Source of the DNA: Pseudogymnoascus destructans
Lineage: Eukaryota; Ascomycota; Leotiomycetes; Thelebolales; Thelebolaceae
Length of the DNA: 64,000 nt
Direction: 5' to 3'
NCBI RefSeq assembly: GCF_001641265.1
Contig: NW_020167539.1
Span: forward strand, 735,480 to 799,479
Shown one piece after another: positions 30,738 to 41,270 of this stretch. Made by a program: the position numbers and the translations under genes. The notes beneath the pieces were generated by a model, which searched no databases, had not been told where the DNA came from, and saw nothing but the letters and a program-made list of their open reading frames with translations. Position 1 is the first letter of the stretch; each line of letters begins with the position of its first letter.

Positions 30738-31499
30738 AAAGGCACAATTATAGGAGCATTTCGTGAAGCTGGAATGTGGCCAATAAACCCTAAAGAAGCC
30801 TTGAAAAAAATGAAGGTATATACACTGTCTGAAAAGGCTCTAGACCTACTGCAAATTCCACAGACTCTGACAATTTTGTAGACTCAGAGCTCAAATTACA
30901 GCATTGGCAGGCAAAATACCATACCTTTTGTCAAGTCCATCGGCACGAGAATGGGATTCTTGGGCGCGCGGTATTGAAAACGTCCTTGCTCAAGGAGAGT
31001 TAGCTGTCCTACAGTATGATTTACTATCTACAAAGGTTGCGAACCAGCAAAAGGCAAAGGTCAAAAGCTGCAATGTTGTCGTGGTCCATTAACAGCTAAA
31101 GATGCTTGGAAAAAAATAGCTGACAAGGCTAAAAAGGAGAAGGAAACTCAAGAGCGGAAGTCAAAATTCAGAGCACGAATAGCCTTGAATAAGGTCAAAA
31201 AGGAGCTTCGTATTTGTGGTGTTGAGGCCCGCAAAGCTGAGCTTTTAAGAAAGCGGCAGGTTACCCAGTTGTTAAAAGCAAAGCAGGAGGTGCCTCCTGA
31301 TTTACTTAATCCAATTCCTGATCCCGAAAAAATTGCACAGGAGTCAGAGATTCAAGAAGAAGCCAATATTCAATTGATTTCAACAATATGGTGGTCGGGA
31401 TCACAGGTAGATGAGACTGGATTTATAAGATTTAGTGGTTTGGATGAGGACATATTTACAGACAGGACAGAAGAGAATTTGGATTCAGGGGTGTTTTAA
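30738..31499 (+). pseudogene. Pogo transposase E, C-terminal part, broken
   Basis: KGTIIGAFREAGMWPINPKE is the typical region just after the DDE core of pogo transposases. It is followed, over shifting frames, by a Lys/Glu-rich helical tail (KAKKEKETQERKSKFRARIA, NKVKKELRICGVEARKAELL) and an acidic end at 31499. At least two frame breaks occur, near 30880 and 31090. Confidence 0.8.
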
Positions 31500-31780
31500 A
31501 GTAAGAATAGCGTCAAATTTATTTAATAATTTAATCACTTAATTGGTTGTATAACTTAGTTGTTTTAAACAACTTGTTTAGATAGTGGTTATATTAGATT
31601 CTACATACTCATGATATCTGGCTGGCGGGATGCAATTTCGCTTTCCGGATGCAATTCGCTTTCGCCGACCACCTGTAAGGTGGTCAGTGGAACACCGATT
31701 AGTGGTTTTTTGTCGTAGCCGACCGACCTATTAGTCTAGCAAAAGAAGCATATTGATATGCTACATCCTAGGCTCATAAC

Positions 31781-31846
31781 TGTTGAACTAGCAAAAGCGA
31801 ATCAATCCACTTCTGCTGTAGTTCTTACAGTCGGCTATATTACAAC
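31781..31846. repeat. 66-bp LTR-like unit, uninterrupted copy
   Basis: TGTTGAACTAGCAAAAGCG...GGCTATATTACAACA, matching the pogo-split copy at 19278-20419. It is preceded by GGCTCATAAC, the complement of an initiator-tRNA anticodon-arm primer site, as at the copia 5' LTR (53148). This suggests a heavily shortened copia LTR with its primer site, minus-strand orientation. Confidence 0.55.
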
Positions 31847-32041
31847 AGCAGGCGATTACGGATAAGCAGCGTAATCGACATCGACACGTGACACACTGGG
31901 TGGTGCCTGACGCCGAGATGGAAGTCTAAGCCGCCCCTTTAACTTTTGTGTGGCTGAGCACTTGGACCAGTTCATATCGATTGACTGTTTTTCCTTGCAG
32001 GGTGACGAATCCTATTAAGCCAAAGCATACTGTGGTTTTGA

Positions 32042-32103
32042 ACATGTACTACTACCCTTACCACTAACTTACCTAAGTTAGTGGTAAGGGTAGTAGTACA
32101 TGT
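32042..32103. repeat. 62-bp near-perfect palindrome
   Basis: The arms 32042-32071 and 32074-32103 are exact 30-bp complements (core GTACTACTACCCTTACCACT) with a 2-nt centre. It lies between the end of pogo E and the HMG-CoA reductase leader. Confidence 0.92.
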
Positions 32104-32793
32104 AAACATCGCTGTTTTAAAGGGCTGTCACTTCCCACCAAAGCTCGCCTATCCAGGCCACCGTAGTACCTCATCCCCTGCTGTGAAGCCCACCCAACGC
32201 TAAGTACCGCCAACCACCTACCACCTACCACCACCATCCGGCCCGAAAGCAATTGTTTCCCTATCTGATGCTCCTCCTGTATCTCCACCTCCCCCCCCCT
32301 TCTCCACCTCCACTCCAGAACCCCCAAAATTCCCAAGCCAACTACCACCTCACCTTCCTCCCTCTCCTCTCGATCCCCCACTGCTCTTTTCTCTCCTCTC
32401 CCCTCCTCTTCCCTCCTCTCTTTCCGTCTTTGTTCTCCCCTCTTCAAGACTCGCCACTGGTTCAACCCAGCATCAACCAACGGAGAATAGTTTCGCGAGC
32501 ATCTTAATTTTTCACCGATTCCACGACAGAGAAACACCACCGCCAGAGCTTGGTAGTGGTAGGTCTCTCCTTTACTCCTCCCCCTTCCCTGAGCCCCTTA
32601 GAGACCAGCCAGACCAGCCAAGCAAGAGCTTGCGGAGCCCATTTCACGCCGACGCTTGAAGAATCACTCTCGCCCCCCAGTGATTGACCTCGAGGTGACT
32701 TCAACGCTAACACCAACCCAGTAGTTTCCACCTACTCGATACTGATTTGGACGTCCATGCCTTCAGCATAGTGTGCTCGTTACCCTCGACATC
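32104..32793 (+). promoter_or_regulatory. Promoter and leader region of the HMG-CoA reductase gene
   Basis: A long pyrimidine-rich tract (about 32275-32460, mostly C and T) precedes the coding region, as is common in strongly expressed ascomycete genes. No sterol-response element is recognisable with confidence. Confidence 0.4.
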
Positions 32794-35700
32794 ATGATCG
32801 CCTCTCTGCTGCCCGCGCGATTCCGCGGGCCCCAGGACACAAAGGCCAACGCCCAGCCCGGATGGCTGAACAAAAATATCACTCCCCTGCTGCAGGCCCT
32901 GTCCCGCAAGGCCTGCATCCACCCGATCCACAGCGTTGTCATCGTTGCCTTCCTCGCCAGCACAACCTACATGGGCCTGCTCGAGGGCAGCTTGGACGGA
33001 TTCCCATCGGGAGCTGGAAAGGCCGACTGGGGCTCACTGGTGGAGGGCAGCCGACAGCTCTACGTTGGCAAGGACACGGCGTGGAAATGGCAAGCGCAGG
33101 ATGCAGATGCGCCAATCCCGAGTGAGGCTGAGCGTCTGGCTCTCCTGACCTTTGTCTTCCCTGGTTCTCTCTCGTCGAGCTCGCCCGATGCGCCGCTCTC
33201 CCACACCGTGCCGCTTCTCAACAACTTGTCTATTACCGCGCTACCATCTACGTCGAACCCTCTAGCGTCAATCTCGCAAGATAGCACCCTCGCATTCTCC
33301 ATCCCATATTCCCAAGCTCCAGAGTTCCTCGCGTCGGCTCAGGAGATCCCAAATGTCGACAACGAGGCCGAAGGCTTGGGTGTCCAGGAACAGAAGCTGT
33401 GGATAATGAAGGCGGCCAGGGCCCCTGGAGCTTCCAATGGTAGCGTCAGACTCTGGGCTCTTAACGCCTGGTCCAAGTTTGTCGACCTCCTCAAGAACGC
33501 CGAGACTTTAGATATCTTCATCATGGTTTTGGGATATATTGCGATGCACCTGACTTTCGTCTCTCTATTCCTCTCTATGCGCCGTATGGGATCCAACTTC
33601 TGGCTCGCAACGACAGTCTTGTTCTCGTCTAGCTTCTCGTTCCTCTTCGGCCTCATCGTCACGACGAAGCTGGGAGTACCAATCAACATGGTTCTTCTAT
33701 CCGAAGGCCTGCCGTTCCTCGTTGTCACCATCGGCTTTGAGAAGGCAATCGTCCTCACCAAGGCCGTCCTCTCCGTCGCCGTTGACAGCCGCAGAGCCCC
33801 TGTTCCTAACAGCCCAGGTTCCAGCAACGACGATAAAGAAGGCACTTCGCCACCATCTATCCAGCATGCTGTCCAGGTCGCGATCAAGGAGAAGGGATTC
33901 GAGATTGTCAGGGATTACGCTATTGAGATTGCAATTTTGATCGCTGGTGCCGTGTCTGGGGTTCAAGGTGGGCTTCAGCAGTTCTGCTTCCTCGCTGCCT
34001 GGATCCTCTTCTTCGACTGCATCCTTCTCTTCACCTTCTACACTTCCATTCTCAGCATCAAGCTCGAGATCAACAGGATCAAGAGACACGTTGCACTCCG
34101 GAGAGCTCTCGAGGATGACGGACTTAGCCAGCGCCTTGCCGAGAAAGTGGCACAGAGCAACGACTGGCCAAGACCAGACGGCGAGGGGTCTGACGGCAAG
34201 ACTAACATCTTTGGCCGCAAGGTCAAGGATACCAGCGTCCCAAAGTTTAAGGTCCTGATGGTTACTGGATTTGTTATTGGCAATGTTATCAACATTGCGA
34301 CTATCCCATTCAGGAGCAGCAAGAACAGCTCGGCTGCTTCGTCCGTCTCTGGCATTGCTACCCCCAGTTTCAGCGCTCTCGATCCATTCAAGGTGGCCTC
34401 CAACGGCCTCGACGCTATCCTCGCGACTGCCAAGCTAAGCGGCCTTCCAACCGTCGTCACCGTTCTATCGCCCATCAAGTACTCGCTCGAGTACCCCTCT
34501 ATCCACTATGCAACGCACCATGGTCAGCATAGCCCCTACTCCATCGAGTACGGTGGATCCGCCAGCGACTACGGAATGGGCGGCAGAGTCGTCGACAGCC
34601 TGCTTAAGAGCCTTGAAGACCCGGTGCTGTCTAAATGGATTATGGTTGCCTTGGTCCTGAGCGTTGTCCTCAACGGTTATCTCTTCAATGCCGCAAGATG
34701 GTCCATCAAGGAACCCGAGACTCTTATCCTAGCGAATGATCCTATCGCCCTCGAAAAGGCCCAACGCATCACCGACGACCGTCAGGCCCCAGCTGCTAAC
34801 CAGTACGACAATAACTTGCGTCCAACGGAGCGCCTGCCCACGCCAGCCAACACCGATGATGAGGGTGATCTAGTTATCCTACCAAAGGCCCCTGCTGCTA
34901 ATGGCTCAGCTGCTCTACGCCTCACCACTGAACAGATTGAGAAGATGCTTCTCCAGAAGCGCGCCCCGGAATTGGACGACAAGGAACTCATCGAGCTTTC
35001 CCTCTCTGGCAAGCTTCCCGGTTACGCTCTGGAGAGGACCCTCAAGGACACCACCCGCGCAGTTAAGATCCGCCGTGCCGTTGTTGCACGCACAGCTGCT
35101 ACATCTCACACCACCAGCCTTCTCGAGGGCTCCAAGCTGCCATACGAACACTACAACTGGGACCGCGTCCTCGGAGCATGCTGCGAGAACGTCATTGGAT
35201 ACATGCCACTGCCCGTCGGCGTGGCCGGACCTATCGTTATCGACGGACAAAGCTACTTCCTTCCCATGGCCACGACCGAGGGTGTCCTCGTCGCCAGTAC
35301 CAGCCGTGGTGCCAAGGCCATCAACGCCGGCGGCGGTGCCATCACCGTACTCACCGGCGACGGCATGACTCGCGGCCCATGTATCGGCTTCGAGACACTC
35401 GAGCGCGCCGGCGCCGCCAAGAACTGGCTCGACTCCGAAGCCGGCCAGAAGACCATGAAGAAGGCATTCGACTCCACCTCCCGCTTCGCGCGTCTCCAGA
35501 CCATGAAGACCGCCATCGCCGGCACCTACCTCTACATTCGCTTCAAGACCAGCACGGGTGACGCAATGGGCATGAACATGATCTCCAAGGGCGTTGAGCA
35601 CGCGCTGAAGGTGATGTCGACCGAGAGCGGCTTCGACGACATGCAAATCATCTCCGTCTCCGGCAACTACTGCACGGATAAGAAGCCAGCGGCTATCAAC

Positions 35701-36350
35701 TGGATCGACGGCCGCGGCAAGGGCGTCGTGGCTGAGGCTATCATCCCGGCTGAGGTGGTGCGCAAGGTCCTCAAGAGCGAGGTCGACGCGCTGGTCGAGC
35801 TGAACATTAGCAAGAACCTTATCGGTAGCGCGATGGCGGGGAGCATTGGCGGGTTCAATGCTCACGCTGGTAACATCGTCACGGCCATCTTCCTTGCAAC
35901 TGGTCAGGACCCCGCGCAGAACGTCGAGAGTAGTAATTGTATTACTATTATGAAGAAGTACGTCTCCCTCCCCTTTCATTCTAGAGACTATAACTAACAC
36001 TTTGCAGCCTCCGCGGCAACCTCCAAATCTCCGTCTCCATGCCCTCCATCGAAGTCGGCACCCTCGGCGGCGGCACCATCCTCGAGCCCCAAGCCGCCAT
36101 GCTCGACCTCCTCGGCGTGCGCGGCTCCCACCCCACCAACCCCGGCGACAACGCGCGCAAGCTCGCGCGCATCGTCGCTGCGGGTGTCCTGGCGGGTGAG
36201 CTGTCCCTCTGCTCGGCGCTTGCGGCGGGGCATCTGGTCCAGAGCCATATGGCGCATAATCGCTCCGCGCCTGCGACGAGGAGTAGTACACCTGCCCCGG
36301 GGGGGGTGGCAACGCCGGTTACGCTGGCGATGACCGGGGGAAAGAGGTAG
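32794..36350 (+). CDS. HMG-CoA reductase
   Basis: Makes mevalonate from HMG-CoA with NADPH, the controlling step of sterol and isoprenoid synthesis, in the ER membrane. Exon 1 is 32794-35957 and exon 2 is 36008-36350. The 50-nt intron (GTACGT, ACTAAC, TTGCAG) splits an Asn codon. The product is 1168 residues, within the fungal range. An N-terminal membrane segment (about residues 45-65) is followed by a sterol-sensing-domain-like membrane region (about 238-440, starting LDIFIMVLGYIAMHLTFVSL) and a variable linker. The catalytic domain begins near 780: MPLPVGVAGPIVIDG, TTEGVLVASTSRGAKAI, DAMGMNMISKGVEHAL, SGNYCTDKKPAAINWIDGRG, IGGFNAHAGNIVTAIFL, GTLGGGT. The catalytic Glu, Lys, Asp and His motifs are all present. 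The ATG at 32794 is chosen because the frame upstream lacks one. Confidence 0.97.
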
Positions 36351-36450
36351 GGTGGGGGTGTATATGATATTGTCGGAGTTTTTCCTGCTGGCGATGACCG
36401 GGGGAAAGAGGTAGGGTGGGGGTGTATATGATATTGTCGGAGTTTTTCCT
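36323..36450 (+). repeat. 64-bp tandem duplication across the HMGR stop codon
   Basis: 36323-36386 and 36387-36450 are near-identical copies starting GCTGGCGATGACCGGGGG. The duplicated unit contains the last codons and the TAG of the reductase, so the second copy lies in the 3' UTR. Confidence 0.9.
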
Positions 36451-37246
36451 GCCGGCGAAGCGTGTAGGCGCGGGGATTTGGGGGAAACCCTATGTTGATA
36501 CGGTGGTGGTGGTGGTGCGGAGGGCGGCGCAGGAGGCACGGTTGTGTGCCTGAGCGTGCGCGGCGGGGGGGGTTTTTGGATTTATAGGGAGGGGGCAACT
36601 TCACCCGTTTGAGGGAGAGAGAAAAGGAGATTATATATTTGAAGGCGAATGGGGTGGTAGATTAGAATAAGATGTAATTGAAATGGGAAAAAGAGAAGAA
36701 GTATATTCAGAGAGTTTTTTTCGTGCGTGATGACGGATATGAAGAAGTTCCTCTGCCCGCTGACATGGGCATGGTTGAGAGATAGCTACAGAAGGGTTGA
36801 AAGAGGGACAAGGCTCTCTGAAGGAATATCCATAGCGATATTCCCGTGTGGAGACGATAGGAGTGGGAGGTTGCAAGAATTAGCAGCAGTGAGAATAAGT
36901 AGGCGGTGATGAGAATTTGGCAGCGGTGAAAATACGTAGGCGGTAGTGAGAACAAGCCGACAGCAGAACCTCGACCGGCAGAGCAGTGGGAACAAGGGTC
37001 AGGTCACCACGATATGCCAGAGAGAGGTTTCCTTTAATGATAGTATCGAGTCGCTGGTTTCCCTGTCGAAGACGCAGTCCCTACCCGAATCCAACTTTTG
37101 CGCGACAGAGTTAGAGTATCCTACACCCACCCCTTTCCCCGTCCCCATCCCCATCGCCACACCCAAAAACAAACAGCGGATCCCCACAACACCAAACCCA
37201 CCACCTCATAAAAGCACTCCCAAGCGCCGCCACGCTAGAAATGTAC
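36451..37246. other. HMGR 3' flank and intergenic
   Basis: No gene is seen. The region contains a short GGTGGTGGTGG run near 36502 and loosely repeated GGCGGT/GCAGCGGTGA words near 36900-36950. Confidence 0.45.
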
Positions 37247-37353
37247 GGGGCTGTAACTCAGTGGTAGAGTGTTCGCTTTGCATTACCCCATTCTCAGGAT
37301 TGGATATGATACTTATATGCGAAAAGCCCAGGGTTCGATCCCCTGCCGCTCCA
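37247..37353 (+). tRNA. tRNA-Ala (anticodon TGC) with a 35-nt intron
   Basis: Acceptor GGGGCTG (37247-37253) with CCGCTCC (37346-37352) and discriminator A. D arm ACTC...GAGT. Anticodon stem TTCGC/GCGAA with anticodon TGC at 37279-37281. T arm CAGGG-TTCGATC-CCCTG (37329-37345). The intron is about 37283-37317, one base 3' of the anticodon, as usual. Odd points: a T-C mismatch in the acceptor stem at pair 6-67, and the D stem closes with A-T instead of the usual G-C. It may be a functional variant or a weakened copy. Confidence 0.9.
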
Positions 37354-37882
37354 AATTTTTCTTCTTTTTTGTAATTTTTTTACTTTTGGGATTTCGACGG
37401 TGGGAGAGAGATAAGTTTTTTTCTGGTAGGGGGGGGAACTTGAGGAAGCTTGATGGGATGATTCGTCTTTTTTGCCCGTTTAAGAGTAGTGAGATGCGAA
37501 TGTAAAATAGAGGAACGTCGATGAGCTCGCAACTTTGAAGGGGGACGGAGAGCGTTTTCATCCCCTCTATTTCAATGCTGTTATACTAATATCTTACCTT
37601 TCCAATAAAGTACTAATTTTTGTACTGTCGTGTCATTAAGTTTTTCTGACAAAATTCGCTTTCGAGATATGTCGCTACTAGGGACCACTTTTGGGAGTTT
37701 ACAGGGCGGGCCGAACTACCCTACTAAAAGCATCCAATTCACAAAAAGTGCTCACTCTAATAGTACCAGGTTTATTTGCTTTATATCTATATTAATTACA
37801 TTGTTCAGTAGGGGGAAAGTCTAGACTCTAGAACAGAGGTCTACTCGATTTCATTCCACCCCAAACGACACGCCTCAGCCAC
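37354..37882. other. Intergenic
   Basis: A T-rich stretch directly after the tRNA (37354-37385) is a likely RNA polymerase III terminator. Nothing else is recognisable before the 3' end of the transporter gene. Confidence 0.5.
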
Positions 37883-39578
37883 TTAAACCTCAATGTTCTC
37901 TCCGTGGTAAGCAACAGGGGTCTTCTCAGTGAGACCCATCTCGTAAGCGAAGGTGGTGTGTGGCATCCACTTAGCAGACTTGCGTGGGGTGGACTCCTCG
38001 AACATGCGATCGACCTGCTCAAGAGACAAGCCCTTGGTCTCGGGGATGAGGAAGATGGCATAGATGAGACAGCAGAGACAGAGGGAGCCCCAGACGAAGA
38101 AAACCTTGGGTCCGAGGTTGGCCTCCTTCTCACCAACCATGTAGGGGGTGATGACACCGATGATCTGTAGGGAGATGATTAGCTTCAATTTCAGGCAGAG
38201 CACGTTATGGGAGTTAACTTACGCAGTTCCACAGCCAGTTGCTAGCGGTAGAGAGACCGACACCACGGGAACGGATGGGGATGGGGTAGATCTCGCCGAT
38301 GAGAACCCAGGCACCTGGACCCCAGGTGGTGGCGAAGAAGAAGATGTAGGTGCAGATGAAGCCGACCAAGGCACGGGTGGCGTTGTCATCGTTGGGGAGG
38401 GCAGTTCCGACGGCGCCGACAATGAACTGGCAGATGACCATTCCGAAGGCACCGTAGATCATGATGGCGCGACGACCGAAGCGCTCAATGGTCCAGAAGG
38501 AAACCGGGGTGCTGACGACGTTGACAATGGTGAAGACCATGGAAATCAGGAAGGGGTTGTTGATCGTGCCGAGGGATTGCAGGAAGATGGTGGAGTAGTA
38601 GAAGATGAAGTTGACACCGGTCCACTGTTGCATCATCTGGAGGGAGGTTCCGAGAATCGTGCGGCGGAGGTTAGATCCTGGGTTGGTGAGTCCACCCTTG
38701 AAGCAGTTGGCCCAGGACGAGATGTAACCGCTTTGAGGGATGACCTGCATCTCATACTCGTGGTTGGCAACAATCTCGGCGAGTTCCTGTTGAATGTACT
38801 CCGAGTCGACGGGCTGGCCACGAATGCGGGCAAGGACGGCAGCAGCCTTGACAAGGTTACCCTTCTTGACGAAGTAGCGGGGAGACTCGGGGAGGAAGAA
38901 GAGACCGAGGCCAAGAACGATGGCTGGGAGGAACTGGATAGCGATGGGGATGCGGTAAGAGCCAGAGTCCATGCGGTCCTTGGTGACGTAGTCGACGCAG
39001 GCGGCAACCATGAGACCGATCGTAACGCAGAATTGGTAACCAGCAACGAGGGTTCCACGGATCTTCTTTGGTGCGATCTCAGACATGTACAGAATGATGA
39101 TAGCGGAGACGAAACCGACACCGAAACCGGCGATGATACGGCCAACAGCGAGAAGAGCGAAAGTGGAAGAGGCGGTCTCAAGGATAACACCGATGATGAA
39201 AATCAGGCAGCCCAAAAGAATAGTTGTGCGACGTCCAAACCAATCAGCGAGGTCACCAGCGATGATGGCACCGAAGAAAGTTCCAGCAGAGAGAATCGAG
39301 ACAATGAGCGAGTTGTGAGACGAGGAGACAACGAAGTAAGCGGATTCAGCGGGAGTGGCATTGGCGGCGGGGTATGGCAGGTTCTCAAATTGGTGGACGA
39401 AGTAGTTCATGCCCAGAACACCACCGATGTGTCCAGAATCGTATCCGAAGAAGAAACCACCAAAGGCTGCAAAGGCGCATAGGCAATAGGCCTTTGTGGT
39501 CATTGGCGCCTCAATGCGCTCGACATCGGCGGGCGCATTGAGGTTCTCGGCCCTGGTTTCTGTAACAGCTTTCCCCAT
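37883..39578 (-). CDS. MFS hexose transporter
   Basis: Exon 1 (39578-38223) and exon 2 (38164-37883) join in phase 0 across a 58-nt intron (GTAAGT, GCTAATC, CTACAG) to a 545-residue protein with about 12 membrane segments. Sugar-porter signatures are complete: GGFFFGYDSGHIGGVLG in the first membrane segment, GDLADWFGRRTTILLG, GRIIAGFGVGFVSAIIILYM followed by SEIAPKKIRGTL, PESPRYFVKKG, QQWTGVNFIFYYSTIF and PETKGLSLEQVDRMFEES. It belongs to the plasma-membrane monosaccharide/H+ symporter group; glucose is the likely substrate, but specificity cannot be read from sequence. Start at MGKAVTETRAENL; an upstream in-frame ATG at 39890 is rejected because it would add a non-family extension through the promoter. 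Confidence 0.95.
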
Positions 39579-39736
39579 GATGATGGTTGTGATAAGGATA
39601 GGAGTAGAATATGAGAAGTGGGTGGAGGACAAGCAGGTGAGGGGGAACCGGCGGGGTATATAAGGCCAGAGCACGACAGCACAGAAGCAGAGTAGCACGA
39701 AGTCATGCGCCTGTGCTAACTTCGAATTTACTCGCG

Positions 39737-39815
39737 CGGTCCGTTTACAATATCTCAATGCGGTCCGTTTACCATATTTTGTTACGGTCCGTTTATAATA
39801 TTTCCTTCCGGGCCG
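39737..39815 (-). promoter_or_regulatory. Four CGGNCCG sites at exact 24-bp spacing upstream of the transporter
   Basis: CGGTCCG at 39737, 39761 and 39785 and CGGGCCG at 39809, each followed by TTTA- or ATTG-type AT-rich sequence, form four imperfect 24-bp tandem units 159-237 bp upstream of the transporter ATG. CGG/CCG inverted triplets are the classical half-sites of Zn(II)2Cys6 regulators. The phasing is seen directly; the regulator is inferred. Confidence 0.65.
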
Positions 39816-41270
39816 ATTGTGAGTGTTAGCGGCATACTGATCTCCCTCACCAAAAACATCACATCTCAACCACAACTCCACGTGGAACAATCAAATTCAT
39901 TATAGCCTGATGCATTGATTATAGTAGACCTGATATTAATGCATTATAGCGATTTTTTGTTACAGAGTTGTAGCTATGAAGCTGTGGTCGTGGTGTTGTT
40001 TTGAAAAGTGATACATTTTGTAAGGGGGTCCAGTGAGTAATGACGCACTCAGAGTATTTCACACGGGCCGATTATATTCTTGCGGCCCATACAGTCTCAG
40101 CATCTCCTATTGCAACCCCACAGCCCGACAGCCCGACAGCCCGTCCCCCATTCCCCATTCCCCATTCCCCATCTCCCCATCTCCCCGATTTCCTCATCCC
40201 CCATTTTCCCCAATCCCCCAATCTCCCACCACCTTATGTTGGGGAAACGGGCCGAGCACGTGGAAAATCGGTGATTTGGACCCTAGAACTCTGGTAATCC
40301 CATAGTGCCCCAACGCTCCTATAAATCACACGCGAGGCATGAAAACTTTACAACCACAAGGCGGACGAGGCTTCGGCGGTCAGGAGGTCATAGATACTGC
40401 ATAGTTTCATTGGAATACAGATGGAATTATTGGATTGATTGCTGCATTGCGCTATATACTTGATCAAGAAGATCTTTGATAGGGCACTACAGAGGTTGGT
40501 TTTCACCAATCCAACTGACAGAAGGAGGACTGGTTTCGAGTCTAGGCCACCTGAGATGGGTAAAAAAGTAGTGTGGTAGTTGTTAGTCGCAAGACCTCGG
40601 CGTCGGCGAATCTCGTGAGATTAGCCACGCAAGAGTGAGGCGCGACCAGAGATTCTTTTCTTGACGAGGGTCGTTTGGGCTAGCTACATAGAGCCGTCCG
40701 GCTCCGAGCGTAGCCTTACCGAAGCCGACGAAGCATTGCAGTAAAGCACCGATATAACGATGCATTTGCTTAGGGTGTGGGTGGGGAGCTGAAGTGAAAA
40801 GGAGACGCACGTAGAGTACAAGATTCGGTTTTTCTCATGTTGCACCTTTTTTCAATTCTCAATTCTCTCACACAACTATAGTAAACCTGCAGCCCCTCCC
40901 CATGGGATATAAACAGCCACATGTCTCGCACGTGTCGAGAAGAAGCCTCACAGATCACCACCTCTCCACCTCCTTTCATCTCTTCTCCCCCCCGGCCCAT
41001 ATACCTCTCGGGCATCCAACCCCATACATACAATCCTTTGTATCCAAAACCCATTTCGGGTGCGCGCGCGCGGAGAAGTTTCAAGACGGTGGGGGTTATC
41101 AAAGACACCAGGCCCGTCCGCCACCATCCCGCGTTCCCGGAGAAAAGCAGTGTGTTCGCATGCAAAAATATCATGGCGCAAAGCAAAGTAAAGCAAAGTA
41201 AAGCAAAGCAAAGCAGGAACAGGCAATCACCAGCCTATCATCACTCCCTGGAAAAGAAGGGGGAAGTGAT
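39816..41270. other. Intergenic, no gene supported
   Basis: It contains CCCCATT/CCCGACAG simple repeats (about 40125-40225), a CT-rich stretch and a short AAAGC-type repeat (about 41180-41215) just downstream of the Tos1-like gene. I recognise no protein or RNA gene. Confidence 0.5.

Larger units (their letters stand above)
20566..31699 (+). mobile_element. Pogo element E, 11 kb long because of nested insertions
   Basis: The left end (ATCGTCGGGTGTTCGCACTG at 20566, TA at 20564-20565) and the right end (complement ATCGGTGTTCCACTGACC ending 31699, TA at 31700-31701) share an inverted repeat of about 85 bp, including GACCACCTTAACAGGTGGTC and two AGCGAA...GCATCC copies 18 bp apart. Between them lie the front of a transposase (20729-21321), an LTR-F in reverse, a second LTR-F, a complete chromovirus, and the rear of the transposase (30738-31499). 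Removing the inserts leaves about 1.7 kb, so part of the transposase was deleted. Confidence 0.88.

Noticed and set aside
30651..30881. Apparent 76-residue protein starting MVTCRFEEEISKFALEF
   Set aside because: The first half is a chance read of LTR-F; only the part after 30737 is transposase.
32253..32507. 84-codon Pro/Leu/Ser-rich frame upstream of HMG-CoA reductase
   Set aside because: It reads the pyrimidine-rich promoter tract; interpreted as leader sequence.
34915..36312. 465-codon minus-strand frame opposite HMG-CoA reductase
   Set aside because: Shadow frame running through the catalytic domain and the intron; no family features.
38148..39482. Long plus-strand open frame (444 codons) opposite the hexose transporter
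   Set aside because: Asp/Glu/Gly-rich read of the complement of a GC3-biased gene; the minus strand has all sugar-porter motifs and a clean intron.
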